From NCBI RefSeq assembly GCF_009455635.1, contig NZ_QPER01000002.1:3100001-3164000 (forward strand): a stretch of 64,000 nucleotides of DNA, given 5' to 3'. Positions within the stretch are counted from its first letter, which is position 1. The number at the start of each line of letters is the position of its first letter. Below the pieces are notes generated by a model that saw only the letters and a program-made list of their open reading frames with translations, made no database searches and had not been told where the DNA came from. Shown here in pieces: positions 20,569 to 30,079 of the stretch. The stretch is from Paraburkholderia agricolaris. Lineage in GTDB: Bacteria; Pseudomonadota; Gammaproteobacteria; Burkholderiales; Burkholderiaceae. The position numbers and the translations under genes were made by a program.

Positions 20569-20907
20569 TCATCGGCCAAGGCGCATTTTTTCCCGTTGAA
20601 GTTCCTCTTCGAGAAAGCTTTCGTTGGAATGAGGAATGAACTGCATCAAGCGGTCGATACGCACGCTCTCGAAAAGACTGGCTCGGTTGTACGGCTCGCC
20701 GACAATGAAATCGTCAGCGTCGCTCCCCAGATCCGTCTTCAGCGCGACGAACATACCGGTAGGCTGGTTCTGCGCATCGCATATCGCGCCCGCAAAGGCG
20801 ATGCTCTCCTTGTGCTGGAGAATATATTCGATGTGGCGGTCACGGATGGCCAGACGCTGTTGCGCCGCTAACGGCGAGCGGTAGTAGCAGGCGATAAGAA
20901 CGGGCAT
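20569..20907 (-). CDS. YciI-like protein
   Basis: A 112-residue protein of the YciI/muconolactone isomerase-like ferredoxin fold: RLAIRDRHIEYILQHK, AGAICDAQNQPTGMFVALK and DDFIVGEPYNRASLFESVRI carry the family pattern. A GGAGGC ribosome site sets the ATG at 20907, although the frame is open to 20994. It is similar along its length to the YciI-like protein at 38434, which sits in the neighbouring MarR-controlled unit. YciI proteins are small isomerase or dehydrochlorinase-like enzymes; the role here is unknown. Confidence 0.85.
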   Translation of the reverse strand: MPVLIACYYRSPLAAQQRLAIRDRHIEYILQHKESIAFAGAICDAQNQPTGMFVALKTDLGSDADDFIVGEPYNRASLFESVRIDRLMQFIPHSNESFLEEELQREKMRLGR

Positions 20908-20920
20908 ATCGGCCTCCGGA

Positions 20921-22045
20921 TTAACGATTGATCGGCACCAGCTCACCTTTTCTGACCTGGTACACCCACACTTCACCGTTGCGGTTGTCTCCATTTCCGG
21001 TGAACGCGATCTTCCCGGTCACACCTTCATAGTGCGAGGACGCCAGAGCGCTGACGTAGACTCTCGGATCACTGGAGTTAGCCCGCTGCATTGCGTTGAT
21101 CATCAGCCGGGTCGCGTCATACGAGTAAGGTGCGAACGCAACTACCTTGGTGCCATAGCCTTTCTCGAGCCGCTCGGCAAAGCGCGGATACCCGGCCATG
21201 CGATCATGAGGCGCCCCGGCCTGTGTACAGTACTGGCCCTCGTTTGCTCCGCCGGACAGGCGCGTCCAGTCCGCTGTGCAGACACCGTCGCCGCCGATGA
21301 AGTCCGCCTTCATTCCAAGTTGGGCCATCCGCCTCACCATCGGACCGGCCTGCGCGTCCGCGCCGCCAAATATGATCACCGCCGGATTAGCAGCCTTCAT
21401 GGAGGTGAGAATGGCGGAAAAATCGACTGCCTGCTCGGACGTGTACTCACGCGCGACCGGCTTGATACCTGACGCTTCAAGGTCCTTTTCCACCTCGTCG
21501 ATCAGCCCTTGTCCGTAAGCAGAGCGGTCGTCGACCAGTGCAATGCGTCCTGACGGCGCGAGTTGTCGCGCGAAAGCCGCCAACTTCGCGCCTTGCTGGA
21601 CGTCCGTCGCCATGATTCGATACGTGGTTCGGAAGCCTTGCTGGGTGAGCGTCGGATTCGTAGCAACGGGCGCGATCTGCGGAATCCCGGCGTTTGCGTA
21701 GACGCGCGATGCGACGATCGTCGTACCGGAATTGAGATGGCCGACGATACCGCTCACGCCGGCATCAACCAGTCGTTGCGCGACCTGCACTGCGGTCTTC
21801 GGATCGCCCTGGTCGTCCTCTGACACAAGCTCGAAGGTCGCGCGCGTCCCATTGACGACGATGCCTTGCTGATTTGCATCGGCGATCGCAAGTCTGGCGC
21901 CGTATTCAGCGTCCTTGCCGAGCCGTGCGATCGGACCGGTCAAAGGTCCACTGATGCCGATCTTTATCGTCTCAGCCGAAGCAGCGATATTGAATATCGT
22001 TGCCGCCGCGGCAAAAATAAGGAATCCCGATGTTGTCAAACGCAT
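20921..22045 (-). CDS. ABC transporter substrate-binding protein, branched-chain amino-acid type
   Basis: A 374-residue periplasmic binding protein of the LivJ type (type I fold). The signal peptide is MRLTTSGFLIFAAAATIFNI up to ASA, and the mature protein starts ETIKIGISGPLTGPIARLGK. An AAGGAG ribosome site precedes the ATG at 22045. No permease or ATPase genes accompany it here, so it either uses a transporter encoded elsewhere or serves sensing. Several aromatic-acid operons use such LivJ-like proteins for aryl acids, which fits the genes upstream. Confidence 0.88.
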   Translation of the reverse strand: MRLTTSGFLIFAAAATIFNIAASAETIKIGISGPLTGPIARLGKDAEYGARLAIADANQQGIVVNGTRATFELVSEDDQGDPKTAVQVAQRLVDAGVSGIVGHLNSGTTIVASRVYANAGIPQIAPVATNPTLTQQGFRTTYRIMATDVQQGAKLAAFARQLAPSGRIALVDDRSAYGQGLIDEVEKDLEASGIKPVAREYTSEQAVDFSAILTSMKAANPAVIIFGGADAQAGPMVRRMAQLGMKADFIGGDGVCTADWTRLSGGANEGQYCTQAGAPHDRMAGYPRFAERLEKGYGTKVVAFAPYSYDATRLMINAMQRANSSDPRVYVSALASSHYEGVTGKIAFTGNGDNRNGEVWVYQVRKGELVPINR

Positions 22046-22081
22046 TCTTTTCTCCTTCAAACGCACGTCTATAGTGTCAAG

Positions 22082-25000
22082 TCAAGCCGCCCTTCCCACC
22101 TCAACGGCCTCGCCGTGCAATTGCGCCATTTGCGTCTCCAGGGCGCGCTCATAGGCCTCGATGTTGCGCAACTTGACGTGACCGTAGCCGCGCACGCTCG
22201 ATGCCGCCTGAAGGAGTCTGACGAGGGCCGCGTGGTTGTTCTCATTCAGGGTGGAGAGCGCGAACTCGGCCAGCTTGCTGTACTGTCCGATCAGTTGCCT
22301 TTCCCGTCGCCGCTCGGAAGTCATGCCGAAAACATCGAGCGGGCTGCCTCTGAGCGCCCTGCCCTTTGCCAGCACATGGAGCAGCGGCTTGAGCCATGGT
22401 CCGAACTCGGCCTTGCGCGGCACGCCCGTGGTCTTGTCCTTCTTTGCGAACATCGGCGGCGCGAGGTGGAATTTGACCTTGAAGTCACCTCCGAATGTAT
22501 TCCTGAGTTCCCGCGCGAACGACTTTGACGTCAGCAACCTCGCCACTTCATACTCGTCCTTGTAACTCATCAGGCGGTGTAAGTTCGTCGCGACGGCAAG
22601 CGTGAGCGGCGTGGACCGTTTGCCGGGCAACAGCGCGCGCTCACGCTCCAGCACACGCCCGACCAGGTGCGTATAAGTCCTCGCATAGCGGCTCGACTGA
22701 TATTCGCTCAGTTGACGCTCGCAACGGGCAATAACGGCCTCCATCTGCTCCGGGCGATGGAACTCGATCACCTTGGGTTGCGTCTCGCTCAACCGCTCGA
22801 GCGATCGGCTGTCGACCGCCGAGAGTCGCCCCGCCGCAAAGGCAAGTTTGTTCTGCTGCACGGAGACACCGTTCAGCTCGATGGCGCGCATCAGTGCGTC
22901 GAGCGAAACGGGTATCTTGCCCCGCTGCCAGCAATATCCAAGCAGAAAGACATTGCTGCCGATGCTGTCACCAAGCAGTACAGTTGCAGCGGCATGCGCG
23001 TCGATCATCTCAACGCCGCTCTCGCCGACGACGCTCCTGAACTTCGCGGCGATCTCTTCCATTGGCACGATCGCTTCCGCGTCCCGGGTAAATTCGGCGA
23101 GCGGCGCGGCATGACTATTCAGGACTATCAAGGTCCGACTCGACCCGACCGTGCCGAGCGCATCCGGCGCCATACCTACCACGCCATCGCACGCAATCAG
23201 TAGATCAGACTGCTGCCATTCAATCCGCACCGGATGTAAAACGTGCCCTCGCTGAGCAATGCGCACATGACTGAGGACCGATCCGCCTTTCTGCGCAAGC
23301 GCCGTGAAATCCAGCAGCGATACGGCCTTGCCCTCGAGATGGGCCGCCATTGAAATCAGCGCACCCACGGTAATCACGCCGGTCCCGCCGACACCCGCGA
23401 CGAGGATATGCCATGGACGATCCAGCGCGGGCAGCGCCGGCGTAGGCAGATCTTGCAGCACGGCATGGTCGAGTGCGATCGTTGCCCGGCCTTTGCGCAG
23501 CTCACCGCCGGTCACCGAGACGAAGCTCGGGCAGAATCCTTCGGCACACGAATAGTCTTTGTTGCACGACGACTGATCGATCTGGCGCTTCCGGCCGAAC
23601 TCCGTTTCCCGCGGCACGATCGACATGCAATTGGACTGCACGCCGCAATCGCCGCAGCCTTCGCACACCTCCGCGTTTATCATCAAGCGGCGCGAAGGGT
23701 CCGGATAGGTACCACGCTTGCGACGTCGCCGCTTTTCGGCAGCGCAGGTCTGGTCGTAGATCAGAATGGTCGTGCCGGCTACCTCGCGTAACTCGCGTTG
23801 CACCGAGTCGAGCTCCCGGCGGTGGCGAACCGGAACATTGGCGGGCAACGTTACGCCGCGATAATTCTCGGGGTAATCCGTAACGACGACCACGCGGCGC
23901 GCGCCCTCGGCACTCATCTGCTGCGCGATCTGCGGCACGGTGATCTTCCCGTCGACCGGCTGTCCGCCTGTCATCGCCACCGCGTCGTTGAAGAGAATCT
24001 TGTACGTGATGTTGACGTTTGCAGCGATCGCCTGGCGGATTGCCAGATGGCCCGAATGAAAGTACGTGCCCTCCCCCATATTCTGGAAAATGTGGCTCTC
24101 GTTCGTGAAGGGCGCGGTACCGAGCCAGTCGACACCCTCGCCGCCCATCTGGATCAGGCCGCTGGTACTGCGATCCATCCACGATGCCATGTAGTGGCAC
24201 CCCACACCCGCCGTCGCACGGCTGCCTTCGGGTACTTTCGTCGACGAGTTGTGGGGACATCCCGAGCAGAAGTAGGGCAGGCGTTTCAGACCGTCCGCCG
24301 CATTCGACTCGACCGGCGCCTTCGCAAACATGCCGCATGGCGCCGCTACCGGCCGACCGAGTCTCGACTCGAGCCAGGCAAAGATTGCGTGTGCAATCAG
24401 TGACGGGCGCAATTGGCCCGTCCACGGAATCAGTGGTTCGCCGCGTTCGTCACGGCGCCCGGTGACGGCGGGCCGGTTGCTTGCGTCGGCATTGAACAGC
24501 ATCTCCTTGACCTGCTGCTCGACGATCCCGACCTTCTCCTCAACCACCAGAATATGGCGCAGGCCACGCGCAAATGAAAGCAGGCGCTGCCGGTCAAGCG
24601 GGAACGTCAGGCCGGGTTTGTAGATGCGAATACGGGATACAGCTTCGGCTCCAATGATTGTCTCGGCGTGTGCAAGCACCTCCATGACGTCGTGATGCGC
24701 TTTGCCGACCGTGATAATGCCGAGCTCCGCCTCCGGTGCAGGCACGACCAGCTTATCGATGCTGTTCAGCCGGGCAAACGCCGAGACGAGCTTGTGCCGC
24801 TGCTCCAGCCGGTTCTCGATCGCCTGGGTCAAAAAGTCGGACGTACGATAGTGGACATCTCGCGCGCCAGCTGCATCCAATGTCTCATTGGCAAACACCG
24901 GCCATGGCTGGATCGTCACCGACCGCGCGCTCTCCACCGTCTCCGAAATGGCCTTGAAGGCGACCCAGGTGCCCGAACGGCGCGATAGTTCCCAGCCCCA

Positions 25001-25600
25001 AAGTCCGAAATACTCGTATTCTTCGACCGACGACGGGTTAACGATAGGAATACCCCATCCGAGCAGCGAATAGTCGCTAGCATTCGGAATCGACGAGGAC
25101 GTGGCCGCGTGATCGTCCCCGACAATCAGCAGGACGCCACCGTGCGGCGACGAGCCGGCAGCATTGCCATGACGAAGCGCGTCGCCGGCACGGTCGACGC
25201 CGGGACCTTTGCCGTACCACATGCCAAACACTCCGACGAACTTACGATCCTGTTCGCCCTCGACTCGCTGCGTTCCCATCATCGCCGTGGCCGCGAGATC
25301 TTCGTTCACGCCAGGGACGAACTTTATCGCGTGCTCTTCGAGCCTGTTCTTCGATCGCCAGAGTTCAAAGTCGACGCCCGCTAATGGCGAGCCGCGGTAT
25401 CCAGTCACGTAGCCAGCCGTGTTGATCCCGCGGCTCTGATCGAAAGCCTGCTGCGAGAACAGCAGCCGGACGAGCGCCTGCGTCCCCGAAAGGAACACGC
25501 GCCCACTGCGACGCGTGAGGTTGTCTTGCAACTGATAGTCGAGGTCGATATTCGCGGCGGCCGATGCGTCCCGGTCCACCGTCGCTTCACTGTGGGACAT
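22082..25600 (-). CDS. Fused indolepyruvate ferredoxin oxidoreductase (alpha-beta type)
   Basis: A 1172-residue fusion of IorA- and IorB-like parts. The N-terminal part holds the pyrimidine-binding and thiamine diphosphate domains, with CSGCPHNSSTKVPEG and GGEGVDWLGTAPF. A 4Fe-4S region follows (CEGCGDCGVQSNC, then SCNKDYSCAEGFCPSF). The C-terminal gamma-type domain begins AGVGGTGVITVGALISMAAH. The reaction is oxidative decarboxylation of an aryl-2-oxoacid to the aryl-acetyl-CoA, with electrons passed to ferredoxin. In this operon it would feed acyl-CoA to the oxygenase and CoA-pathway genes. The true 2-oxoacid is not determined by the sequence. Confidence 0.9.
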   Translation of the reverse strand: MSHSEATVDRDASAAANIDLDYQLQDNLTRRSGRVFLSGTQALVRLLFSQQAFDQSRGINTAGYVTGYRGSPLAGVDFELWRSKNRLEEHAIKFVPGVNEDLAATAMMGTQRVEGEQDRKFVGVFGMWYGKGPGVDRAGDALRHGNAAGSSPHGGVLLIVGDDHAATSSSIPNASDYSLLGWGIPIVNPSSVEEYEYFGLWGWELSRRSGTWVAFKAISETVESARSVTIQPWPVFANETLDAAGARDVHYRTSDFLTQAIENRLEQRHKLVSAFARLNSIDKLVVPAPEAELGIITVGKAHHDVMEVLAHAETIIGAEAVSRIRIYKPGLTFPLDRQRLLSFARGLRHILVVEEKVGIVEQQVKEMLFNADASNRPAVTGRRDERGEPLIPWTGQLRPSLIAHAIFAWLESRLGRPVAAPCGMFAKAPVESNAADGLKRLPYFCSGCPHNSSTKVPEGSRATAGVGCHYMASWMDRSTSGLIQMGGEGVDWLGTAPFTNESHIFQNMGEGTYFHSGHLAIRQAIAANVNITYKILFNDAVAMTGGQPVDGKITVPQIAQQMSAEGARRVVVVTDYPENYRGVTLPANVPVRHRRELDSVQRELREVAGTTILIYDQTCAAEKRRRRKRGTYPDPSRRLMINAEVCEGCGDCGVQSNCMSIVPRETEFGRKRQIDQSSCNKDYSCAEGFCPSFVSVTGGELRKGRATIALDHAVLQDLPTPALPALDRPWHILVAGVGGTGVITVGALISMAAHLEGKAVSLLDFTALAQKGGSVLSHVRIAQRGHVLHPVRIEWQQSDLLIACDGVVGMAPDALGTVGSSRTLIVLNSHAAPLAEFTRDAEAIVPMEEIAAKFRSVVGESGVEMIDAHAAATVLLGDSIGSNVFLLGYCWQRGKIPVSLDALMRAIELNGVSVQQNKLAFAAGRLSAVDSRSLERLSETQPKVIEFHRPEQMEAVIARCERQLSEYQSSRYARTYTHLVGRVLERERALLPGKRSTPLTLAVATNLHRLMSYKDEYEVARLLTSKSFARELRNTFGGDFKVKFHLAPPMFAKKDKTTGVPRKAEFGPWLKPLLHVLAKGRALRGSPLDVFGMTSERRRERQLIGQYSKLAEFALSTLNENNHAALVRLLQAASSVRGYGHVKLRNIEAYERALETQMAQLHGEAVEVGRAA

Positions 25601-25648
25601 GTTCTGTTTTCCTGAAGAGTTGAGTCCGCGCTCCGTGATCCATGATCC

Positions 25649-26698
25649 TCAGCCGGCCGGTTCCGGGCAGATCAATGCGAGCTCCGCTGAAACCGGGGTG
25701 AAACCGTCGGTCGCAATGTCCGCACTGTTCATTCCCAATTCCTGGCAAGTCTTTGCACATGCTTCAACGAAACCAGGTGCACCGCTGATCACACCACGAT
25801 GGCCCCGTAACGACGGGTAATGGGCACGTATCCAGTCCGGCGCCAGCACCGGTTGCGTTGAATAGCGGCTCGGCTCGTCGGTGACGAGAATCCGGTAGCC
25901 GAAATTCTGATATCGCCGCGCGAGATGTTCGAGGCGATCGAGCGCGAATACCTCGCGCGATTCGCGCACGGACAGAACGAGTACGAACTCGTCGGGGCAG
26001 CCCGATCGCAGTTGTGCCTCGAAGATCGCAAGCACCGGCGCAAGCCCGGTCCCGCCGGCAAGCCCAAGTACGGGTCCATTTCCGGCAGGCAGGCGGCACG
26101 TGCCGAACGGTCCGCGAATGGTGAGCGCCGCGCCTGGGTCGAGGTCATCGTGGATGAAACCGCTCGCACGCCCTTGCGGATGTCGGGCAACGAACAGTTC
26201 CACCAGACCAATGTCACCGGCGAACGGCGCAGCGAGGCTATACATGCGATGCGGCGAGATGCCCGGCAGACAGACTTCGACATAACAGCCCGCGGGCAAA
26301 ACCGTCGAAACCGGCCGCCGTAGCGCGAGCACCAGGCGCCTGACCCGCGGAGTAAGCGCCACGTTGCTGAGCACTTCAGCATCGAGTTCGCTGATTTCCG
26401 AAACGCCTTCACTAGCGATCTGCAAGGTTTCTACGCGCAGCGTGGCGCTCAACGGTCGGGCCTGGCATAGCAGACAGAGCCCCTGCTCTTTCTCCGCATC
26501 ATTGATCGCAAAGCCGAATGACCAGCCATGGTCAACGGCTCCCTCGAGCACCTTTGCCTTGCAGGTTCCGCAAGATGCGCCGCGACACTGGTGCGGGAGC
26601 TTGATTCCCCGCGCCAACGCGCCATCGAGCACGATCTCGTTGGTATCGATCGTGAACGTCACGCCGCTATTCACTTCGGTTACTTCGCAAGTAGCCAT
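25649..26698 (-). CDS. 2Fe-2S/FAD/NAD(P)H oxidoreductase, electron supplier of the diiron oxygenase
   Basis: A 349-residue three-domain reductase. The plant-type 2Fe-2S domain is N-terminal with ligands Cys38, Cys43 and Cys46 (CRGASCGTC) and Cys78 (CLLC). The FAD domain has RMYSLAAPF, and the NAD domain has GLAGGTGLAPVLAIF. This order matches reductases of phenol hydroxylase, BoxA-independent and CDP-deoxyglucoseen reductase types. It ends 49 bases before the IOR gene begins and starts 62 bases after the diiron gene, so it most likely reduces the diiron oxygenase. Confidence 0.9.
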   Translation of the reverse strand: MATCEVTEVNSGVTFTIDTNEIVLDGALARGIKLPHQCRGASCGTCKAKVLEGAVDHGWSFGFAINDAEKEQGLCLLCQARPLSATLRVETLQIASEGVSEISELDAEVLSNVALTPRVRRLVLALRRPVSTVLPAGCYVEVCLPGISPHRMYSLAAPFAGDIGLVELFVARHPQGRASGFIHDDLDPGAALTIRGPFGTCRLPAGNGPVLGLAGGTGLAPVLAIFEAQLRSGCPDEFVLVLSVRESREVFALDRLEHLARRYQNFGYRILVTDEPSRYSTQPVLAPDWIRAHYPSLRGHRGVISGAPGFVEACAKTCQELGMNSADIATDGFTPVSAELALICPEPAG

Positions 26699-26760
26699 TT
26701 CAAAGTTCCTCTACCTCGCCAGCATCGAACGATTGCTACACCCACCGGTCACCCGGCGGA

Positions 26761-27846
26761 TCAGAAAATCGGAATGACCTTTTCCGGGTCGTAGACGACT
26801 TCCTTGCCGCTAATGCCCACTTCCGGCAGCGCCGGAAATTCGATTCCGTACGGATCCAGATTCGCCTTCATTCGCAGCACGGCGGTACGCCAGTTCTCCA
26901 CTCTCTCGTCAAGCGTCAACACGCCGAAGCCGGCCGAACGCGCGACTTCTTCGAGTTGCCGTTGCGCCGGAATGAACGTAGGAGGCAGATCCCAGAATTG
27001 CGGCGGCGGCTCATGCAGAATGCCGGACAGAAAGACGAAGCCGGCACGCAATTGAATGGTGATCATTTCCTTGTCTTCGTCGGTCAGTTGCGGCAGCAAC
27101 TTCTGAAGTACCGTCAGACAGATGCCGAGATGGCGCCCTTCGTCTTCGCCGATCCGGCGAAACGCCTCCTTGAAAACGGGAATCGTGGTGTTCTGATACA
27201 TACCGTGAAAGAGCGTTGACGACGCAACCTCTCCAAACAGGAAAGACGTGAACAGAATCGGCAGCGGATACTTGTCCACCGCCTTGTTGAATCCGGTCCA
27301 GTAGCGCGAGCCGTTGTAATACAGCCATTCAACGTTGTTACGCGCCAGCTTGCCCAGCGCGGTTGTGGGCTCATATCCGAGCGGGCCACCCGGCGTCAGA
27401 AGTCTGATAGCGCGACCACATACCTCTTCATGGTTCATCTCGTCGCGCACCACCGAGAAGAAGCATTTGCGGACAGGGTCTTCCTCCTTGCTTTCATACG
27501 TATGAATCATCGCCCGCGCAAAGACGGTTGGCCCCGAACCGTCGAATACCGACAGCAGCGTGAACCAGTACGCCATTGCGTAGCGTTGGTCGATCGAATA
27601 GGAGTCAACGTCGAGCGTGTCCCACGGTAGCCGGTTCGGCGCCCAGCCCGGATCGCGCGCAGCGTCGTAGATGTCGTACAGCTTCGGCGTTTCCACCTTC
27701 CACTCGAGCGGGAAGATGTTCTTTGCTTCGATCGTCGGCGCACCGGTCGTGTCGAATAGCAGCTTTTCCGGATCGGGCATTTCGTCAAGCAGCAACGGCG
27801 GCGCCGAGCTTGCGTGGAGAAGTTCTTCAGTATTAGCGTTTTCCAT
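26761..27846 (-). CDS. Ferritin-like diiron oxygenase
   Basis: A 361-residue soluble helical protein. Two ExxH motifs typical of carboxylate-bridged diiron centres are visible: Glu136-x-x-His139 (RDEMNHEEV) and Glu236-x-x-His239 (GEDEGRHLG), with Glu206 in GEVASS as a likely further ligand. It is shorter than BoxB and than PaaA-plus-PaaC, and lacks their hallmark segments, so I do not assign it to either. Paired with the reductase downstream, it should hydroxylate or epoxidise an aromatic compound, perhaps as CoA ester. A TetR-type palindrome lies 59-81 bases upstream. Confidence 0.75.
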   Translation of the reverse strand: MENANTEELLHASSAPPLLLDEMPDPEKLLFDTTGAPTIEAKNIFPLEWKVETPKLYDIYDAARDPGWAPNRLPWDTLDVDSYSIDQRYAMAYWFTLLSVFDGSGPTVFARAMIHTYESKEEDPVRKCFFSVVRDEMNHEEVCGRAIRLLTPGGPLGYEPTTALGKLARNNVEWLYYNGSRYWTGFNKAVDKYPLPILFTSFLFGEVASSTLFHGMYQNTTIPVFKEAFRRIGEDEGRHLGICLTVLQKLLPQLTDEDKEMITIQLRAGFVFLSGILHEPPPQFWDLPPTFIPAQRQLEEVARSAGFGVLTLDERVENWRTAVLRMKANLDPYGIEFPALPEVGISGKEVVYDPEKVIPIF

Positions 27847-27904
27847 AAATGGGCCCCAGTGTTAAAGCGCGGTAACTCAACCGCACATGACATCAGCTTA
27901 CTTT

Positions 27905-27927
27905 ATTAACCGTCTGGACGGTCAATT
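27905..27927. promoter_or_regulatory. Palindromic operator A (TetR type)
   Basis: Core ccgtctggacgg (27910-27921) with flanking TTAA and AATT, 59 bases before the diiron oxygenase start. It matches operator B at 34238 almost base for base, including the identical right half GGACGGTCAATTAA. Position fits repression of the 27.8-19.9 kb unit. Confidence 0.7.
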
Positions 27928-27960
27928 AATTTCTCTGGTTTCGAAATTTTTTTGGTACTT

Positions 27961-28890
27961 CTACGCGACTTGTGTCAGGCAACATGGCGAGTTCAACGAG
28001 AGCCTTTCCCAGTTGGCCGCGTCACGCAAAAGCAGTGCCGCCTCAACGACCGCATGGGTATCGGCGCCATCGTGCCGGGTCGCAAACTGATGTCCGGCTA
28101 ACTGCGGTTTGTCGATCAGATGGCAGAAGCGAATCCAGAACTTCTCCTCTAGCGCCCCGAGCGCAAGCATTGTCTGATTTGCCGCCCAGTACAGTCGGTA
28201 GCACGCATAGACGCCACTCAGAAACATTGCCGAGGGATCTTCCGGAACCGCTTCACTAATACGTGAGACGACGTCGAGATCCGCCAGCGCATCGGCGATT
28301 CCCACAGTCAGGCACGCACCCGTGCCATGTGCAGCGCGCCCAACCAGCGCGGCGAGAATCTCCGTCTCCGCATGAAGCACACCGCCGGCGATGTCACCTA
28401 TCGGAAACAGCGGCAAAGGCCGATCGGGCGAAAGGCGAAGCGAAGTGGCCAGCCCGCTCGTCGCCAGAAAGTTCAGGTCGTGCCCTGGCCACGCAGCTCG
28501 CTTTCTATCGTGGTAGCCGACAACTGCGCAGTAGACGAGGCCAGGATCACCACGGCGAAGTTCGTCGGGATCGATGCCGAGTCTGGCGAGCGTGCCCGGC
28601 AAGAATCCGTCGATGATCACATCAGCAGCCGAGCAAATCGTCCGCGCGGCCGCCAGGTCGTCCGAGCGCTTCAAATCCAGTCTCATGGTTGCGCTGTGCT
28701 GATGCAGCCACTGATAAAGCAGCGGCACTCCGAATGGATTAACGAACATGCTGCACGTCGGATCGCCGGCTGGCGGCTCGATGTGCTGCACCTGCGCGCC
28801 ACGTTTCGCGAGTCTTCGCGCGAGCATCGGTCCCGGCAGGTTGAGACCAAAATTGACCACCCGCAGGCCAGTTAAAGTTTGTGCGGTCAT
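27961..28890 (-). CDS. Family III (CaiB/BaiF) CoA-transferase, short form
   Basis: A 309-residue protein with the CaiB fold: FGLNLPGPMLARRLAKRGAQ at the N-terminus and the candidate catalytic aspartate in WPGHDLNFLATSG. Family members are usually about 380-450 residues; this one stops early, after a C-terminal region with an unusual end (NSPCCLTQVA). It may be a natural short type or C-terminally damaged. It starts one base after the end of the longer CoA-transferase, and the pair may act as a heterodimer, as in two-gene CoA-transferases of aromatic pathways. Confidence 0.85.
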   Translation of the reverse strand: MTAQTLTGLRVVNFGLNLPGPMLARRLAKRGAQVQHIEPPAGDPTCSMFVNPFGVPLLYQWLHQHSATMRLDLKRSDDLAAARTICSAADVIIDGFLPGTLARLGIDPDELRRGDPGLVYCAVVGYHDRKRAAWPGHDLNFLATSGLATSLRLSPDRPLPLFPIGDIAGGVLHAETEILAALVGRAAHGTGACLTVGIADALADLDVVSRISEAVPEDPSAMFLSGVYACYRLYWAANQTMLALGALEEKFWIRFCHLIDKPQLAGHQFATRHDGADTHAVVEAALLLRDAANWERLSLNSPCCLTQVA

Positions 28891-28891
28891 G

Positions 28892-30079
28892 CTAGTTTTT
28901 CTGAATCGTTATCGGCGCTGCGCCGCGTTCAATCAAATCCGCGATCGCCGTCGCATCGAATCCGAGGCCATTCAGAATCGCATGCGTATTTTGTGCAAAC
29001 TCGGGCGGGGGATGCCGGTAAATTGGCCCGGTACGCGAGAGCTTCACAGGTGAGCCCGTGCCGGTGTATTCGCCGAGGCGAACGATCATTTCCCGATGCT
29101 GCGTGTGCGCATGAGTCACAACCTCCGCGGTATTCGCTACTGCGCCACAAGGCACGCCAACGCGCATGAGTTGCTCCGCAAACGAAACGCCGTCCTGATG
29201 CGCGAGCAACTCGATGATTGATTCGCGCAGTGCATCACGGTGAGCAAGCCGAAGCGCGTTGGTGAGAAAGCGTGGATCCTCGGCGAGCGCCGCACCTTCT
29301 GCAAGCTTCGCGAATTTCTCAAACTGCCTGTCGTTGCCGATTGCGAGGAAGATCGGTGCCCCCGCCGTGGGGAAGAGATCGTACGGACAGATGTTCGGAT
29401 GCGCATTGCCACTCCGGCCGGACGAGCGTCCCGACAAATAGTAGTTCGGCAGATGCGGATGCATGAGCGAGATGCCCGAGTCGTAGAGCGTGGCTTCGAC
29501 AAACTGTCCGCGCCCGGACTGCTCGCGCTCGTACAGCGCGAACATGACCGCCAGCGCCGCATTCATACCCGTGACGATGTCGATGACCGGCACGCCCATT
29601 CTGAGCGGCTCCGCTCCCGCCCCGCCATTGACGGACATTAACCCCGACATTGCCTGAGCAACGGCGTCGTAGCCGGGCAAGCCGCCGAGCGGGCCGTCGG
29701 CGCCGAAGCCCGACACGCGGCAATGGATCAGTCCGGGGAAGCGCTCGGACAAGGTGTCGAAGCCCATCCCCCATTTCTCCAGTGTCCCGGGCTTGAAGTT
29801 CTCGACCAGTACATCCGCCTGCTCGAGAAGCGCCATCAGGACTTCACGGGCGGCAGGCTGGGCAAGATCGAGCGAGAGTCCCTGCTTGTTCCGGTTGACG
29901 CCGAGAAAATAGGAAGCCGTTTCGCCGGCGAACGGCGGTCCCCAGCCACGCGTTTCATCGCCCTGCGGTGGTTCGACCTTGATGACAGTGGCGCCATGAT
30001 CGCCGAGCATCTGGGTACAGAACGGCCCACCTAGCACGCGGGATAAGTCGATCACCTTCACTCCAGTCAATGACGTCAT
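28892..30079 (-). CDS. Family III (CaiB/BaiF) CoA-transferase
   Basis: A 395-residue full-length family III CoA-transferase. VIDLSRVLGGPFCTQMLGD is the N-terminal CoA-site signature, RGWGPPFAG follows, and the catalytic aspartate is expected in LPGYDAVAQAMSG. Such enzymes move CoA between carboxylic acids, for example succinyl-CoA to an aryl acid. The start ATG at 30079 overlaps the stop of the PaaK-like ligase as ATGA. Substrate cannot be read from the sequence. Confidence 0.93.
   Translation of the reverse strand: MTSLTGVKVIDLSRVLGGPFCTQMLGDHGATVIKVEPPQGDETRGWGPPFAGETASYFLGVNRNKQGLSLDLAQPAAREVLMALLEQADVLVENFKPGTLEKWGMGFDTLSERFPGLIHCRVSGFGADGPLGGLPGYDAVAQAMSGLMSVNGGAGAEPLRMGVPVIDIVTGMNAALAVMFALYEREQSGRGQFVEATLYDSGISLMHPHLPNYYLSGRSSGRSGNAHPNICPYDLFPTAGAPIFLAIGNDRQFEKFAKLAEGAALAEDPRFLTNALRLAHRDALRESIIELLAHQDGVSFAEQLMRVGVPCGAVANTAEVVTHAHTQHREMIVRLGEYTGTGSPVKLSRTGPIYRHPPPEFAQNTHAILNGLGFDATAIADLIERGAAPITIQKN

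Noticed and set aside
26761..27846. Assignment of the diiron protein as BoxB (benzoyl-CoA epoxidase)
   Set aside because: It is over 100 residues shorter than BoxB, and boxA- and boxC-type partners are missing; only the general diiron ligands agree.
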